The position numbers and the translations under genes were made by a program. From an uncultured Merdimonas sp. (GTDB lineage Bacteria > Bacillota > Clostridia > Lachnospirales > Lachnospiraceae), in NCBI GenBank assembly GCA_944375885.1, contig CALWBB010000007.1, forward strand, positions 1 through 42,643: 42,643 nucleotides of DNA. Direction: 5' to 3'. Shown here piece after piece: positions 34,578 through 42,520 of the stretch. The number at the start of each line of letters is the position of its first letter. Within the stretch, counting starts at the first letter, position 1. The notes below the pieces were generated by a model. It searched no databases. It was given only the letters and a program-made list of their open reading frames with translations, and was not told where the DNA came from.

Positions 34578-35627
34578 ATGACAGAAAACCGAAAAAGCAT
34601 TCTGATCGCGGCGGCTCTTGCCCTCCTGGTGCTTGCCGTCTTTGCCTTCTTTTATTCCCGGCAGCCCCACGCATCCGAGCCATCCGAACCGCTGACAGCC
34701 ACCGCCTTCAAACTGAATACCGTCGTCACCATCACCCTCTATGATTCCCGGGACCAGGCAATCCTGGATGGAGCTATGGAGCTCTGCGACGAATATGAAC
34801 GCATCTTCAGCCGCACTCTCCCGGAAAGCGAGCTGTATCGGCTGAACGCCGGGACGCTTCCCCAGGAGGACGGCGCTTATATTCTCTCGGATCCACTGGC
34901 TGATCTCGTCGGACAGGGTCTCTCCTACAGTGAGCTTTCCGGCGGCGCCTTCGACATCACCATCGGCCCCGTGTCCTCCCTCTGGGATTTCACTTCGGGC
35001 ACGGCCCTGCTGCCGGACGAGGAGGATCTCTCCCAGGCCCTGGCTCTTGTAGACTACCGGCAGGTTTCCCTGGAAGGGAACCTTCTGCGCTTCGGCATGG
35101 AGGGGATGCAGCTTGACCTGGGCGCCATCGCCAAGGGCTATATCGCGGATCGTATGAAAGACTATCTCATCGAAGAAGGCGTAGGAAGCGCCATCATCGA
35201 CCTGGGCGGCAATATTCTCTGTCTTGGAAAGCGGCCGGACGGCGAGCCCTTCCGCATCGGCATCCAGCGCCCCTTTGCCGAGCGCAGCGAGACGGCCGCC
35301 ATCGCCCAGATCGACGGAAAATCCGTCGTTTCTTCTGGAATTTACGAGAGATTTTTTGAAAAAGAGGGAAAGCTGTACCATCATCTGCTGAACCCGCAGA
35401 CCGGTCATCCTTATGAAAACGGCCTGACCTCCGTGACCATTCTCTCAGACTTTTCCGTGGACGGAGATGGCTTAAGCACCTCCTGCTTCGCCCTGGGACT
35501 GGAAAAAGGCATGAAGCTCGCCGAAAGCCTGCCGGGCGTATACGTCGTCTTCATCACAGAGGACGGGGAACTGCATTTCAGCCGCGGCACAGAGGCAGAA
35601 TTTTCAATATCCCTCACAGATCCATGA
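34578..35627 (+). CDS. apbE: FAD:protein FMN transferase (ApbE)
   Basis: 349 residues. An N-terminal hydrophobic segment (about 8-27) ends without a Cys, so it is membrane-anchored or secreted rather than a lipoprotein. The ApbE fold follows: FKLNTVVTITLYD, LSGGAFDITIGPVSSLWDF, LDLGAIAKGYIADRM, AIIDLGGNILCLG, HHLLNPQTGHPYENGLTSVTI, and GDGLSTSCFALGLEKG, which supplies the metal-binding Asp/Thr. The enzyme attaches FMN to a Thr/Ser in SGAT-type motifs of extracytoplasmic electron-transfer proteins. A protein with such a motif is cut by the right edge of the window. Confidence 0.93.
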   Translation: MTENRKSILIAAALALLVLAVFAFFYSRQPHASEPSEPLTATAFKLNTVVTITLYDSRDQAILDGAMELCDEYERIFSRTLPESELYRLNAGTLPQEDGAYILSDPLADLVGQGLSYSELSGGAFDITIGPVSSLWDFTSGTALLPDEEDLSQALALVDYRQVSLEGNLLRFGMEGMQLDLGAIAKGYIADRMKDYLIEEGVGSAIIDLGGNILCLGKRPDGEPFRIGIQRPFAERSETAAIAQIDGKSVVSSGIYERFFEKEGKLYHHLLNPQTGHPYENGLTSVTILSDFSVDGDGLSTSCFALGLEKGMKLAESLPGVYVVFITEDGELHFSRGTEAEFSISLTDP

Positions 35628-35640
35628 TATCAAAAGAATA

Positions 35641-35690
35641 CGCCTGGCTTAGCTCTCCTGAAAAAAGAACTAAACCAGGCGCATTTTCTT
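35641..35690 (+). terminator. Probable terminator of apbE
   Basis: Stem cgcctgg (35641-35647) with ccaggcg (35675-35681) plus four inner pairs, followed by CATTTTCTT. It lies 14 bases after the apbE stop, in the gap to the convergent Cys-rich gene. Confidence 0.6.
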
Positions 35691-35707
35691 CCTCCTTTTT
35701 GAGGGAA

Positions 35708-36313
35708 TTATTTCTTCTGCCCCTTTCTCCTTGGGCAAGACTGGCTGCCGCACCCGCTGCAGCTGTGAGCCGCATGGAAGCAGACCGGATCCGGACAGGT
35801 CTCCAGGATATATCCCAGCGTCCTGGGCGGTGTAAACACATAATTTTCGCTTAACCGGATTCCTGTCGCTATATGCCTTTCTATCTCTTCCAAAATCTCC
35901 TTCTGCGCCTCAAAGGGCAGCTGGCAGGGCGCTTCCAGGCGCCGGCTGATTCCCATTTCTCTGTCCGCGCATTCCTGGCGGAGGATCTCTGTCACAGCGC
36001 CATCAAAGGCAAACAGGAATTCCTGCGCCATGCTGTCAGCCGCCACGCCCTTTAGCAGTCCTTCTTTTACGCAGGCTGACAGATAAGGCTCCACCCCGCC
36101 TCCCAGAGTCAGCAGGCAGTACCACCGCGCACGCCCGAAGGCAATCCAGGCGCGCGGGGCCGCAGCCCCGCGCAGTCCCGCTTCCAGTTCCGGCAGCAAA
36201 GCCAGCGCCTTCCCATACGTCCTCGTCCCTTTGACGCAGCCGGCCGCTTCCAGGACTCTTTCCTGGGAAATCCCTATGCAGATATCATCCAGGATCCGGA
36301 TCTCTTCCTCCAT
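35708..36313 (-). CDS. Cys-rich protein resembling the corrinoid/methionine-synthase activation domain
   Basis: 201 residues from the ATG at 36313, two bases after the TSUP stop, so coupled. The layout (N-terminal helices, a FGRARWYCLLTLGGGVEPYL block, SMAQEFLFAFDGAVTEILRQECADRE, then LPFEAQKEI and GIRLSENYVFTPPRTLGYI) follows proteins annotated as vitamin B12-dependent methionine synthase activation-like in corrinoid methyltransferase loci. It lacks the GY signature of true MetH activation domains. The C-terminal tail has C173, C178, C185, C188 and C193, which could bind zinc or an Fe-S cluster. Likely role is handling or reactivating the corrinoid protein encoded in the same operon; not certain. 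Confidence 0.55.
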   Translation of the reverse strand: MEEEIRILDDICIGISQERVLEAAGCVKGTRTYGKALALLPELEAGLRGAAAPRAWIAFGRARWYCLLTLGGGVEPYLSACVKEGLLKGVAADSMAQEFLFAFDGAVTEILRQECADREMGISRRLEAPCQLPFEAQKEILEEIERHIATGIRLSENYVFTPPRTLGYILETCPDPVCFHAAHSCSGCGSQSCPRRKGQKK

Positions 36314-36315
36314 GC

Positions 36316-37053
36316 TCAGAACAGCCCCATTCCCTTGCACAGCTGATAGCAGCCCATGATAATCAGCATAGCGTAAACCAGGATGGAAACCACCCGTTTG
36401 TTGAATTTCTTAAAGAAATATAGTCCCGCGAAGCCGCTGACAAGAACCGCTATGACGCCAGGCACCAGGTAGGTAACGGTCTGCGCCGTATAGGCCCCCT
36501 GCATCAGCTTCAAAAGCGCCGCCCATCCGTACATAATAAAGAAGTTAAACTCGATACAGGCTTTATACTCCATGGGCGAGTCTGTAGCCGCATTGTAGTA
36601 AATCGCCAGCGGCGGGCCGCCGATATTCAGAAGCCCCGTAAAGACGCCTGCCACAAAACCGGCGATACCGCCGTTCAAATTGGTCGGTTTGATTTTGATG
36701 CTTTTCTTCATGGTAGCGAAGAAATAAATGCCCACCAGAACCAGGAAGGCTCCCAGTATCAGCTGCATGGTAGCCGTAGTGGTAAATGTCATAATCCACG
36801 CGCCCAGGGCCGTGCTGATGAAAGACACCACAAGCGGCACCAGGCTCATTTTCCATTTAATATGTTTGTGCAGCTTCACCGTCATCTGAATTCCGATAAC
36901 CGTAAGGAGAGCCGGCGTCAGAGCAGAAGCCTCCGGCAGCGCCATGACGAGCGGGAAGAAGGACATCCAGACCATGGCCGATCCGAAACCTGTAATTCCC
37001 TGCACAAAAGCTCCCGCGAACGCAATTACAAACACTATCACATAAGTAAGCAC
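36316..37053 (-). CDS. TSUP (TauE/SafE)-family membrane transporter
   Basis: 245 residues with about eight membrane segments. FVQGITGFGSAMVW in the first third and AGVFTGLLNIGGPPLAIY in the second are the paired family motifs. The family moves sulfite, sulfonates, small organic acids and similar anions. It lies between the MtrH-type methyltransferase and the Cys-rich protein, so it probably imports the methylated substrate or exports the demethylated or sulfonated product of the pathway. Start ATG at 37053 behind a GGAGGTG site. Confidence 0.9.
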   Translation of the reverse strand: MLTYVIVFVIAFAGAFVQGITGFGSAMVWMSFFPLVMALPEASALTPALLTVIGIQMTVKLHKHIKWKMSLVPLVVSFISTALGAWIMTFTTTATMQLILGAFLVLVGIYFFATMKKSIKIKPTNLNGGIAGFVAGVFTGLLNIGGPPLAIYYNAATDSPMEYKACIEFNFFIMYGWAALLKLMQGAYTAQTVTYLVPGVIAVLVSGFAGLYFFKKFNKRVVSILVYAMLIIMGCYQLCKGMGLF

Positions 37054-37138
37054 ACCTTTTCACCTCCTGAAATTTCACTTCCCAGGCATTTGCCTGGATT
37101 TTCCCCAATAATATATTATATTTTTGATTCTGAATGTC

Positions 37139-38077
37139 TCACAGCACTTTGTACATGGGATGATCTTCTGTAAGCGGCCGGATGCCCGCAGAGCGCTTCC
37201 CATAGACATGGAACGCATTTACTGCCGCCACCGCCGGCATCACCCAGCGGCAGCCGTCCAGAGGCCCGATAAACAGAAAATTGCACCCGTTCGCGGCCAG
37301 ATAGGAATTCACGGACGCGTCTACTGCCCGGAACTGCTCCCGGCTGATATGCTCCCGGTCGCGGAGCCATCCGCTGGCATAGGTAGCGTTCGATGGCGCC
37401 GTGCCCACAGGAAGGCCAAGCTCCTCCTGAATCACAGCCGCCGCGTAAGGAATCGTACCAATGTTGGACAGATCCAGGGTCGGAATGTCGATCAGCAGCT
37501 TTGTCATCCCCGCTCTTTTGGCCTTTTCCAGGAAGCCTTCCTTTCCGTTTTTCCCGATCAGCGTCCGGTAAGGGCCGTCTGGCTTCTTGCTGCCTGGGTT
37601 ATACGCCTGTACGACGGAAGCGCAGATCGGAAGCTCTGCCAGCGCCTCCAGCTCCTCCGGCGTGCTGAACCCGTTGATCGAGTTATAGATAATGTTCTCC
37701 AGCATTCCCCGCTTGTGAAGCTCCCGCAGCGCTTCGATCCGCACCTCCGGAAGCGTTGCGTTCAGCAGGATCGGCGCATCCGTCACCCCTTTTAAAAATG
37801 TAATATAGTTCAGCAGCGCCTCCGACGTGTTTCCAATAACGTCCAGCATAAACCGCACGCCCAGGCGCGCGGAGAGCTCATTGCAGCCCTCCACCAGCTC
37901 CCTGGCCTTTTCCTCGTCGAAGCTGCCTGTCTGGGCGTCCTTGACGATCTTATGCTTCATGTAAAAAATACTTCCAATCAGTACCGTAGGGATTTCTCCA
38001 CAGCGTCCTCCCAGGCGCACGTCCCCTATCGTAAAGTCTCTTTCAAAGCAGCCATAGCTGCCCGCCTGTTCTCCCAT
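37139..38077 (-). CDS. MtrH-family corrinoid:tetrahydrofolate methyltransferase
   Basis: 312 residues, TIM-barrel. GGRCGEIPTVLIGSIFYMKHKIV near the start, FMLDVIGNTSEALLNYITFLKGVTDAPILLNAT, and IIYNSINGFSTPEE are MtrH hallmarks. In bacteria this family (MtgA in betaine systems, methyltransferase II of acetogen O-demethylases) carries a methyl group from a methyl-corrinoid protein to tetrahydrofolate. The ATG at 38077 follows GGAGGAGG. It is the third gene of the corrinoid operon, after the corrinoid protein and the UroD-type protein, so methyl groups would enter the one-carbon pool. Confidence 0.9.
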   Translation of the reverse strand: MGEQAGSYGCFERDFTIGDVRLGGRCGEIPTVLIGSIFYMKHKIVKDAQTGSFDEEKARELVEGCNELSARLGVRFMLDVIGNTSEALLNYITFLKGVTDAPILLNATLPEVRIEALRELHKRGMLENIIYNSINGFSTPEELEALAELPICASVVQAYNPGSKKPDGPYRTLIGKNGKEGFLEKAKRAGMTKLLIDIPTLDLSNIGTIPYAAAVIQEELGLPVGTAPSNATYASGWLRDREHISREQFRAVDASVNSYLAANGCNFLFIGPLDGCRWVMPAVAAVNAFHVYGKRSAGIRPLTEDHPMYKVL

Positions 38078-38111
38078 AAACGCCTCCTCCCATCAAGAAT
38101 ACCGCCCGTTC

Positions 38112-39251
38112 TCAGCGGCAGGTTCCATATTTTTTCATGGCGTTCATCCAGGCCTTTACAAGCTCCGGCTTTGAAGTGTCATTGAGCATATTCGGTCCCA
38201 TCAGGAAATAGCCTTCATAGTCCTTTGCGTACTTCTCAATATATTCCTTCACCAGCGCGTCCATCTCTTCCTCTGTGGAGGAGGCGAAGGCTGCCGGCGC
38301 GATTCCGAACCACAGGCAGGCCCCGTACTCTTTCAGGATATCGAGGATTTTGCGGATATCGCAGTTCAATGCCCAGGGCGTCGCCACATGGAATACCGTG
38401 TTTCCAGCCTCGCAGGATTCCCGCACAAATTTTTCGATATCCTCCACCTCGTCGATGCCGGACTGGGAATGCCATCTCACGCCGGGGGGCGTCATACATG
38501 CCAGCGCCTTCTGGATCTTTTCGTAGGCAGGCATGAACAGCTCGTTATACTGCTGCGGGCTGCAGAGGGACGGCGATCCGGTAGCGTCCGCCATAGAGAT
38601 TCCCACGGCGCCCCGATCCAGCAGCGCTTTCCCGATAGCAATCGTCACGTCCGCGCAGTAGTCCAGCAGTTTCTTGGTAAATTCCGGCCGCCTCTTCATG
38701 TCAACCACAAATTTGCTCGCCCCGCGCAGGCAGCTCGCCAGGGAAATCGGCCCGCTCAAATGTCCTATGATCGGATAGATGTCTCCTATCTTTTCCCGCA
38801 GAAGCTCCACCGTGTTCAGTACCACAGGCAGCCGGCCATCCGTCTCCGGACAGATCATTTTCAGGTTATCCAAATCCTCCGGCTTCTTGATGACGGGGGC
38901 CTGCGGTACAGACACCGCGTCCTCAATCATATCGATCTCCACGCCCAGAATCTCCGGCGTGACAGAGTAGACATCCACATTCGTCCAGATTGTGTCATAG
39001 CCAAATTCCACAAGGCCAGCCAGCATGGACTCGCATTCCTTCAGGTAATCTGTCTCCAGCTCCCTTACCGTATATTTAACCAAGTACCGCGGATATTCCC
39101 GGTAAAACGCCCACGCCATCAGGCGGTCCGGCTTCTGGTGATGTACGTTTACGCACCAGAACCTCTCCAGCGGGGTCATCTGCTCTCCCGAATTTTTCAC
39201 ATTCTCATGAAGCTTTTGCGCCAGCTCGTCAATTCTCTCATTCGATTTCAT
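38112..39251 (-). CDS. UroD-family methyltransferase-like protein
   Basis: 379 residues from the ATG at 39251. Uroporphyrinogen decarboxylase fold as in MtaA, CmuA and O-demethylase proteins: IIGHLSGPISLASCLRGASKF, GAVGISMADATGSPSLCSPQQYNELFMP, and RWHSQSGIDEVEDI at 259-272. MtaA-type enzymes bind zinc with HxC at this last position; here H261 is kept but residue 263 is Gln. Not a haem enzyme given its context. It is encoded just after the corrinoid protein and is the likely first methyltransferase, moving a methyl group from an unknown donor. AAAGGGGG lies nine bases upstream. Confidence 0.85.
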   Translation of the reverse strand: MKSNERIDELAQKLHENVKNSGEQMTPLERFWCVNVHHQKPDRLMAWAFYREYPRYLVKYTVRELETDYLKECESMLAGLVEFGYDTIWTNVDVYSVTPEILGVEIDMIEDAVSVPQAPVIKKPEDLDNLKMICPETDGRLPVVLNTVELLREKIGDIYPIIGHLSGPISLASCLRGASKFVVDMKRRPEFTKKLLDYCADVTIAIGKALLDRGAVGISMADATGSPSLCSPQQYNELFMPAYEKIQKALACMTPPGVRWHSQSGIDEVEDIEKFVRESCEAGNTVFHVATPWALNCDIRKILDILKEYGACLWFGIAPAAFASSTEEEMDALVKEYIEKYAKDYEGYFLMGPNMLNDTSKPELVKAWMNAMKKYGTCR

Positions 39252-39274
39252 AAAATACAACCCCCTTTTCCCTT

Positions 39275-39925
39275 TCAGGCTCTCAGCTCTTCCATCAGCC
39301 GGCCGCACACCTGGATACATTCATTTCCATCTTTAGACCAGGCATCCGCAAGCACCTGATCCTTCGTAGCCGCCGTAGTAGACGCCCCTCCTATGGTGAT
39401 TTTTACCTTGTCCCTCAGGCCTTCCGCCTCCAGCTTCTCTGCCGCTTCTTTCAGATATTTTGTGGTCTGAAGCATGGGATTGGACATGGCAAGGATATCC
39501 GCGTGCACCTCTTTTACCTTGGCAATAAATGCGTCGGGCGACACATTTGTTCCAAGATCGTAGACCTTGTACCCGGCGCCGCTCAACATAGCCGCCACAA
39601 TATTTTTCCCGATCTCCTGGCTGCATTCCTTTACTACCCCGATTACGACCGTTCCCTTATCCTCCGACTCGCTCTGATCCAGAAGCGGCTTTAAAATGTC
39701 CAGAGCTTCCGTCATAGCGTCCGCCGACGCGGCCAAATCCGGCACAAAATACTCCTTCTGGTCATATTTGTCAGAGACAATCTGCATCCCTGGGACGAGT
39801 CCCTGGTCAATAATGTCCGTAGCCGGGATCCCGGCGTCCAGCGCCCCCTGCACCAGTTCCACCACATCGTCCCCTTCGCCGTCCACAACCGCGTCGATGA
39901 TTGGCTTGAAATCATACTCGCTCAT
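39275..39925 (-). CDS. Corrinoid-type methyltransferase protein with His-to-Gln change in the cobalt-ligand motif
   Basis: 216 residues from the ATG at 39925 (AGGAGG eight bases upstream). The N-terminal helical cap (about 1-85, with VPGMQIVSDKYDQKEYFVPDL) and C-terminal Rossmann-like B12 domain match MttC/MtbC/MtvC proteins. The hallmark DxHDxGKN is read as C101-S-Q103-E104-I-G106-K-N, so the lower-ligand His is Gln and the paired Asp is Cys. The later motifs are SNPMLQTT and TIGGAST. It may bind the corrinoid without a His ligand, as the corrinoid iron-sulfur protein does, or may have lost the cofactor. First gene of its operon. Confidence 0.88.
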   Translation of the reverse strand: MSEYDFKPIIDAVVDGEGDDVVELVQGALDAGIPATDIIDQGLVPGMQIVSDKYDQKEYFVPDLAASADAMTEALDILKPLLDQSESEDKGTVVIGVVKECSQEIGKNIVAAMLSGAGYKVYDLGTNVSPDAFIAKVKEVHADILAMSNPMLQTTKYLKEAAEKLEAEGLRDKVKITIGGASTTAATKDQVLADAWSKDGNECIQVCGRLMEELRA

Positions 39926-39989
39926 ACCTGATACCTCCTGTTCTTTTCCTTTTGTTGTAAAACACCCATAAATAAACATTTATATATTC

Positions 39990-40005
39990 AAACGTATATA
40001 CGTTT
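39990..40005. promoter_or_regulatory. Palindromic operator upstream of the corrinoid operon
   Basis: A perfect 16-bp palindrome, aaacgtatatacgttt, 65 bases before the corrinoid gene in an AT-rich promoter region. An almost identical 18-base site (aacgtatatacgtttaaa here, aacatatatacatttaaa there) lies in the promoter of the adjacent GntR gene. Size and symmetry suit a GntR/UTRA dimer. Confidence 0.75.
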
Positions 40006-40046
40006 AAATATCTGGATAAACATCCCTGCCTTCCGTCCTGCGTATC

Positions 40047-40793
40047 CTATCGGGTCACATTGAAATAATAACGGCAGCGATCCCCGCGGATCAGCGCATG
40101 GCTGTAAAAAGCAGGCTTGTTATTCTGCTGGTAAATCACCCTATCCATCACAAGCGCCGGCAGATCTTTCTTCAGCTGCAGCAGCTTGGCATACTTCTCC
40201 GTAATCATGGTAGGCTCTACAAAAGCGAACACCCTGGCCAGATGTACATGATAATCCTGTACCAGAATCTTTGTGAGCAGTTCCTTGTCAAAATCATGCT
40301 CCGCGATCCCCGGAAAAGCAGCCGCCTCCAGGTACGTCTCCTCATAGATCCATGGCTCTTCATTTGCCCAGCGGATGCGGATCAGGTGAAGTACCTCCGC
40401 CTTCCTGTCTATCTCCAGGCGGTCGCTGATGCTCTTTTTCCCCGGGATAATTTCCTTTTGCAGCGTCTGGGTCTTTAAAGTCAGGCCCTGTTTCAGAATG
40501 CCCATCCCAAAGCTGTAGTCTCCGAGAAGATCGTGGTTCAGGCTGGGCCGCCTCACACAGGTTCCCTTCCCCCGCTCCTTTATCACATAGCCTTTCTCGG
40601 CCAGCATATTGATCGCCTGTCTGACTGTCCCCCGGCTGAGGCCGTAGGTCTGGCACATCTCTGTCTCCGAAGGAAGCAAATCTCCCGACTGCAAAGCGCC
40701 CGACTGAATCTGCTGGAGGAGCTGCTCTTTCAGCTGGTAATACAGCGGAACCATGCTCTGCCTGTCCAGAGCAATATTCAAAGGTTCAGACAA
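40047..40793 (-). CDS. GntR-family regulator with UTRA domain (HutC type)
   Basis: About 248 residues from a TTG at 40793 with GGGAGG seven bases upstream; a GTG at 40808 would leave that site inside the gene. Winged helix at the N-terminus (YYQLKEQLLQQIQSGALQSGDLLPSE, LSRGTVRQAINMLAEKGYVIKERGKGT) followed by a UTRA ligand-binding domain (about 95-245). It is encoded just upstream of and in the same direction as the corrinoid operon, and both carry the same operator, so it most likely represses both until the substrate or a methylated metabolite is present. Confidence 0.9.
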   Translation of the reverse strand: MSEPLNIALDRQSMVPLYYQLKEQLLQQIQSGALQSGDLLPSETEMCQTYGLSRGTVRQAINMLAEKGYVIKERGKGTCVRRPSLNHDLLGDYSFGMGILKQGLTLKTQTLQKEIIPGKKSISDRLEIDRKAEVLHLIRIRWANEEPWIYEETYLEAAAFPGIAEHDFDKELLTKILVQDYHVHLARVFAFVEPTMITEKYAKLLQLKKDLPALVMDRVIYQQNNKPAFYSHALIRGDRCRYYFNVTR

Positions 40794-40825
40794 TATCCTT
40801 CCTCCCACCTATAAATTCTAAACAA

Positions 40826-40854
40826 ACTATAACATATATACATTTAAACATCAA
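40826..40854 (-). promoter_or_regulatory. Promoter of the GntR gene with operator in its spacer
   Basis: On the minus strand, -35 TTGATG (40854-40849), a 17-base spacer, -10 TATAGT (40831-40826). The spacer is made of the operator-like sequence aacatatatacatttaaa (plus strand 40831-40848), which supports autoregulation. Confidence 0.8.
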
Positions 40855-40858
40855 TATA

Positions 40859-41467
40859 TTAAATGATTTTCTTCCCGTGGAATGACGTCACTCGAAGCTG
40901 CGCCGCCAGATCCGGCAGATTCTCCTTCGTAATCCTGCCTGCGGCCACCACCTCCAGGCCCTCGATATCCTGAATCCTTCGGATCTGTTCCAGCCCCTTT
41001 CGCGCCGTCTCCTGCTGCCCGGAGGTCAGCACCCGGTCAATCAGCCCTTCCGCGCGCAGTCTCCTGACTGCTTCCTCATAGTCTGGCGTCTCATCGATCG
41101 CCTTATGAAAGGTTACCTTCAAACTGCTTCCGCACGCTTCCCGGATCTGTCTCATCCGCTCATAATCCACCGTACGGTCCGACCGCAGGATCCCTGTAGA
41201 GATCCCGTCCACATGAAGCTCCCTGCAGATCCGGATATCCTCCAGCATTACCCGGAATTCCGCGTCGTCATACACGAAGTCCCCGCCCCGGGGCCGTATC
41301 ATCACCACGATCGGAATCCGCAGAAGCTCCCTGCACATCTTAATCGTCCCATAGGAGGGCGTCGTGCCCTCCTCGGCCAGATTTTCGCAGAGCTCGACAC
41401 GCTCCGCTCCCCGGCCTTCCGCCAAAAGCGCCTCCCGCAGATTCCCCACTGCCGCTTCCCTGATCAT
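40859..41467 (-). CDS. cutC: CutC-family protein (copper homeostasis family name)
   Basis: 202 residues, TIM-barrel. ERVELCENLAEEGTTPSYG, VVMIRPRGGDFVYDDAEF, DGISTGILRSDRTVD, KVTFHKAIDE, RVLTSGQ and a final TSFHGKK follow the family in order. GGAGG lies six bases before the ATG. The copper role is a historical label and a metabolic role is possible. It lies 66 bases upstream of the GntR gene in the same direction, but the GntR promoter lies between them. Confidence 0.88.
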   Translation of the reverse strand: MIREAAVGNLREALLAEGRGAERVELCENLAEEGTTPSYGTIKMCRELLRIPIVVMIRPRGGDFVYDDAEFRVMLEDIRICRELHVDGISTGILRSDRTVDYERMRQIREACGSSLKVTFHKAIDETPDYEEAVRRLRAEGLIDRVLTSGQQETARKGLEQIRRIQDIEGLEVVAAGRITKENLPDLAAQLRVTSFHGKKII

Positions 41468-41561
41468 AATTCTCCTCCAATAATCGGAACTGCTTCCCTA
41501 TCTGCCGCGATCCTGCGGACAACCCATGGCAAAGCCAGTCCTCCGCCTCTCGATGCACAAA

Positions 41562-41738
41562 ATACTAAGGGAACGCAAAAGCTCCGTTTTCTATTATCCA
41601 GGTGTCCGGCTTGCCGTGGACACCCGTCTGATGACGGCGGACTGTTTTTTAGTCCGTCCGGAAGCAGACGGATGTCCACGGGATGTCCGGACACAGGATA
41701 TAGAAACGGAGCGCCGCATTCTCTTCCCTTTTTAGTAA
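41562..41738. repeat. Large imperfect palindrome (about 175 bp), possible miniature element or terminator
   Basis: The ends are inverted copies: actaaggga near 41564 against the complement of tccctttttagt near 41724-41735, gctccgttt at 41581 against 41704-41712, and gtccgg (41604-41609) against ccggac (41687-41692). The inner part pairs gtggaca, cgtctg and ggact with their complements around a T-rich loop near 41644. The outer end touches the stop codon of the neighbouring membrane-protein gene. It fills most of the 264-base gap. A MITE-like insertion fits best; a very large terminator hairpin is the alternative. Confidence 0.6.
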
Positions 41739-42502
41739 ATGCTCAATATCATATAGATACAGCCTGCCGCCAGCATCTCCACCGGCAGCCCGCGGTAAGC
41801 CTTCCCGGGCCGCGAAAACCGAAGCGTCAGCTTCACAGACTCGAACAGCACCACGGATACCGCGAACGCCCAGAACCAGCCAGCCAGTTCTCCCAGAAAA
41901 TGCGCCGCGAAGGGCGGAGCCAAGGCCATCACCGGAACTACGATAAACTGGCTTAAGCCTCCTTTGGAGCTCTTTTTCAGAACGCCGTTGGTAAAGGCCA
42001 GAGCCAGGCCCGCCGCGATAAAGGCAAAAGCCGTATCCTGGAAGGCTGCCGACTGAAAGTCTGCCTGCAGAATCAAATTTCCGAAGATCTGCCCGCTGCC
42101 CGCGAATTCCCTGGCAATGGCCAGCAGGATCCAGAATCCCCAGACAATGGCTGACTCCCAGAGAAGCTCTCCATAATCCGCTTCGATGCAGCCCCGGAGC
42201 GCCTGATGGGCGCACAGCAGCCCCGCCACGAAGGCCATCAGCCACTGTCCTCTGTCAAGCAGGATTCCCAGCCCCGCAAAGCCCAGCAGGAAGGCGGAGG
42301 CGCCCACCGCGCCAGCCGCGATATAGACACAGAGCCGGAGACTCCAGTCCGGAAGGGAGCATTTTTCCAGCAGATTCTTCAGAAATTCCGCAAACACCAC
42401 GGTCAGAATCACCAGGATCCCCGCTGCAAAAGCTTCCCTCATCCCTGCGGAAAACAATACGATTCCCAGGGCAAAGGCTTCTGCCGGATATTTCTGTTTC
42501 AT
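41732..42502 (-). CDS. Rnf/Nqr-like integral membrane protein (diverged RnfE/RnfA type)
   Basis: 256 residues with about six membrane segments. The block IAREFAGSGQIFG resembles the IREVLGxGxxFG segment of RnfE/NqrD proteins, and the charged LCAHQALRGCIEADYGE loop sits where those proteins carry the conserved membrane half-site. Overall similarity is weak, so it may be a specialised relative. The ATG at 42502 has GGAGGG upstream, 18 bases after an FMN-binding protein, the usual partner type. Likely part of a membrane flavin electron-transfer unit continuing beyond the right edge. Confidence 0.6.
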   Translation of the reverse strand: MKQKYPAEAFALGIVLFSAGMREAFAAGILVILTVVFAEFLKNLLEKCSLPDWSLRLCVYIAAGAVGASAFLLGFAGLGILLDRGQWLMAFVAGLLCAHQALRGCIEADYGELLWESAIVWGFWILLAIAREFAGSGQIFGNLILQADFQSAAFQDTAFAFIAAGLALAFTNGVLKKSSKGGLSQFIVVPVMALAPPFAAHFLGELAGWFWAFAVSVVLFESVKLTLRFSRPGKAYRGLPVEMLAAGCIYMILSIY

Positions 42503-42520
42503 AATGGACCCTCCGTTTCC

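Noticed and set aside
34311..35408. A 365-codon open frame on the minus strand
   Set aside because: Antisense to apbE, whose plus-strand product has clear ApbE motifs.
38112..39251. Annotation as uroporphyrinogen decarboxylase for haem synthesis
   Set aside because: No other haem genes are near, and the neighbours are a corrinoid protein and an MtrH-type methyltransferase.
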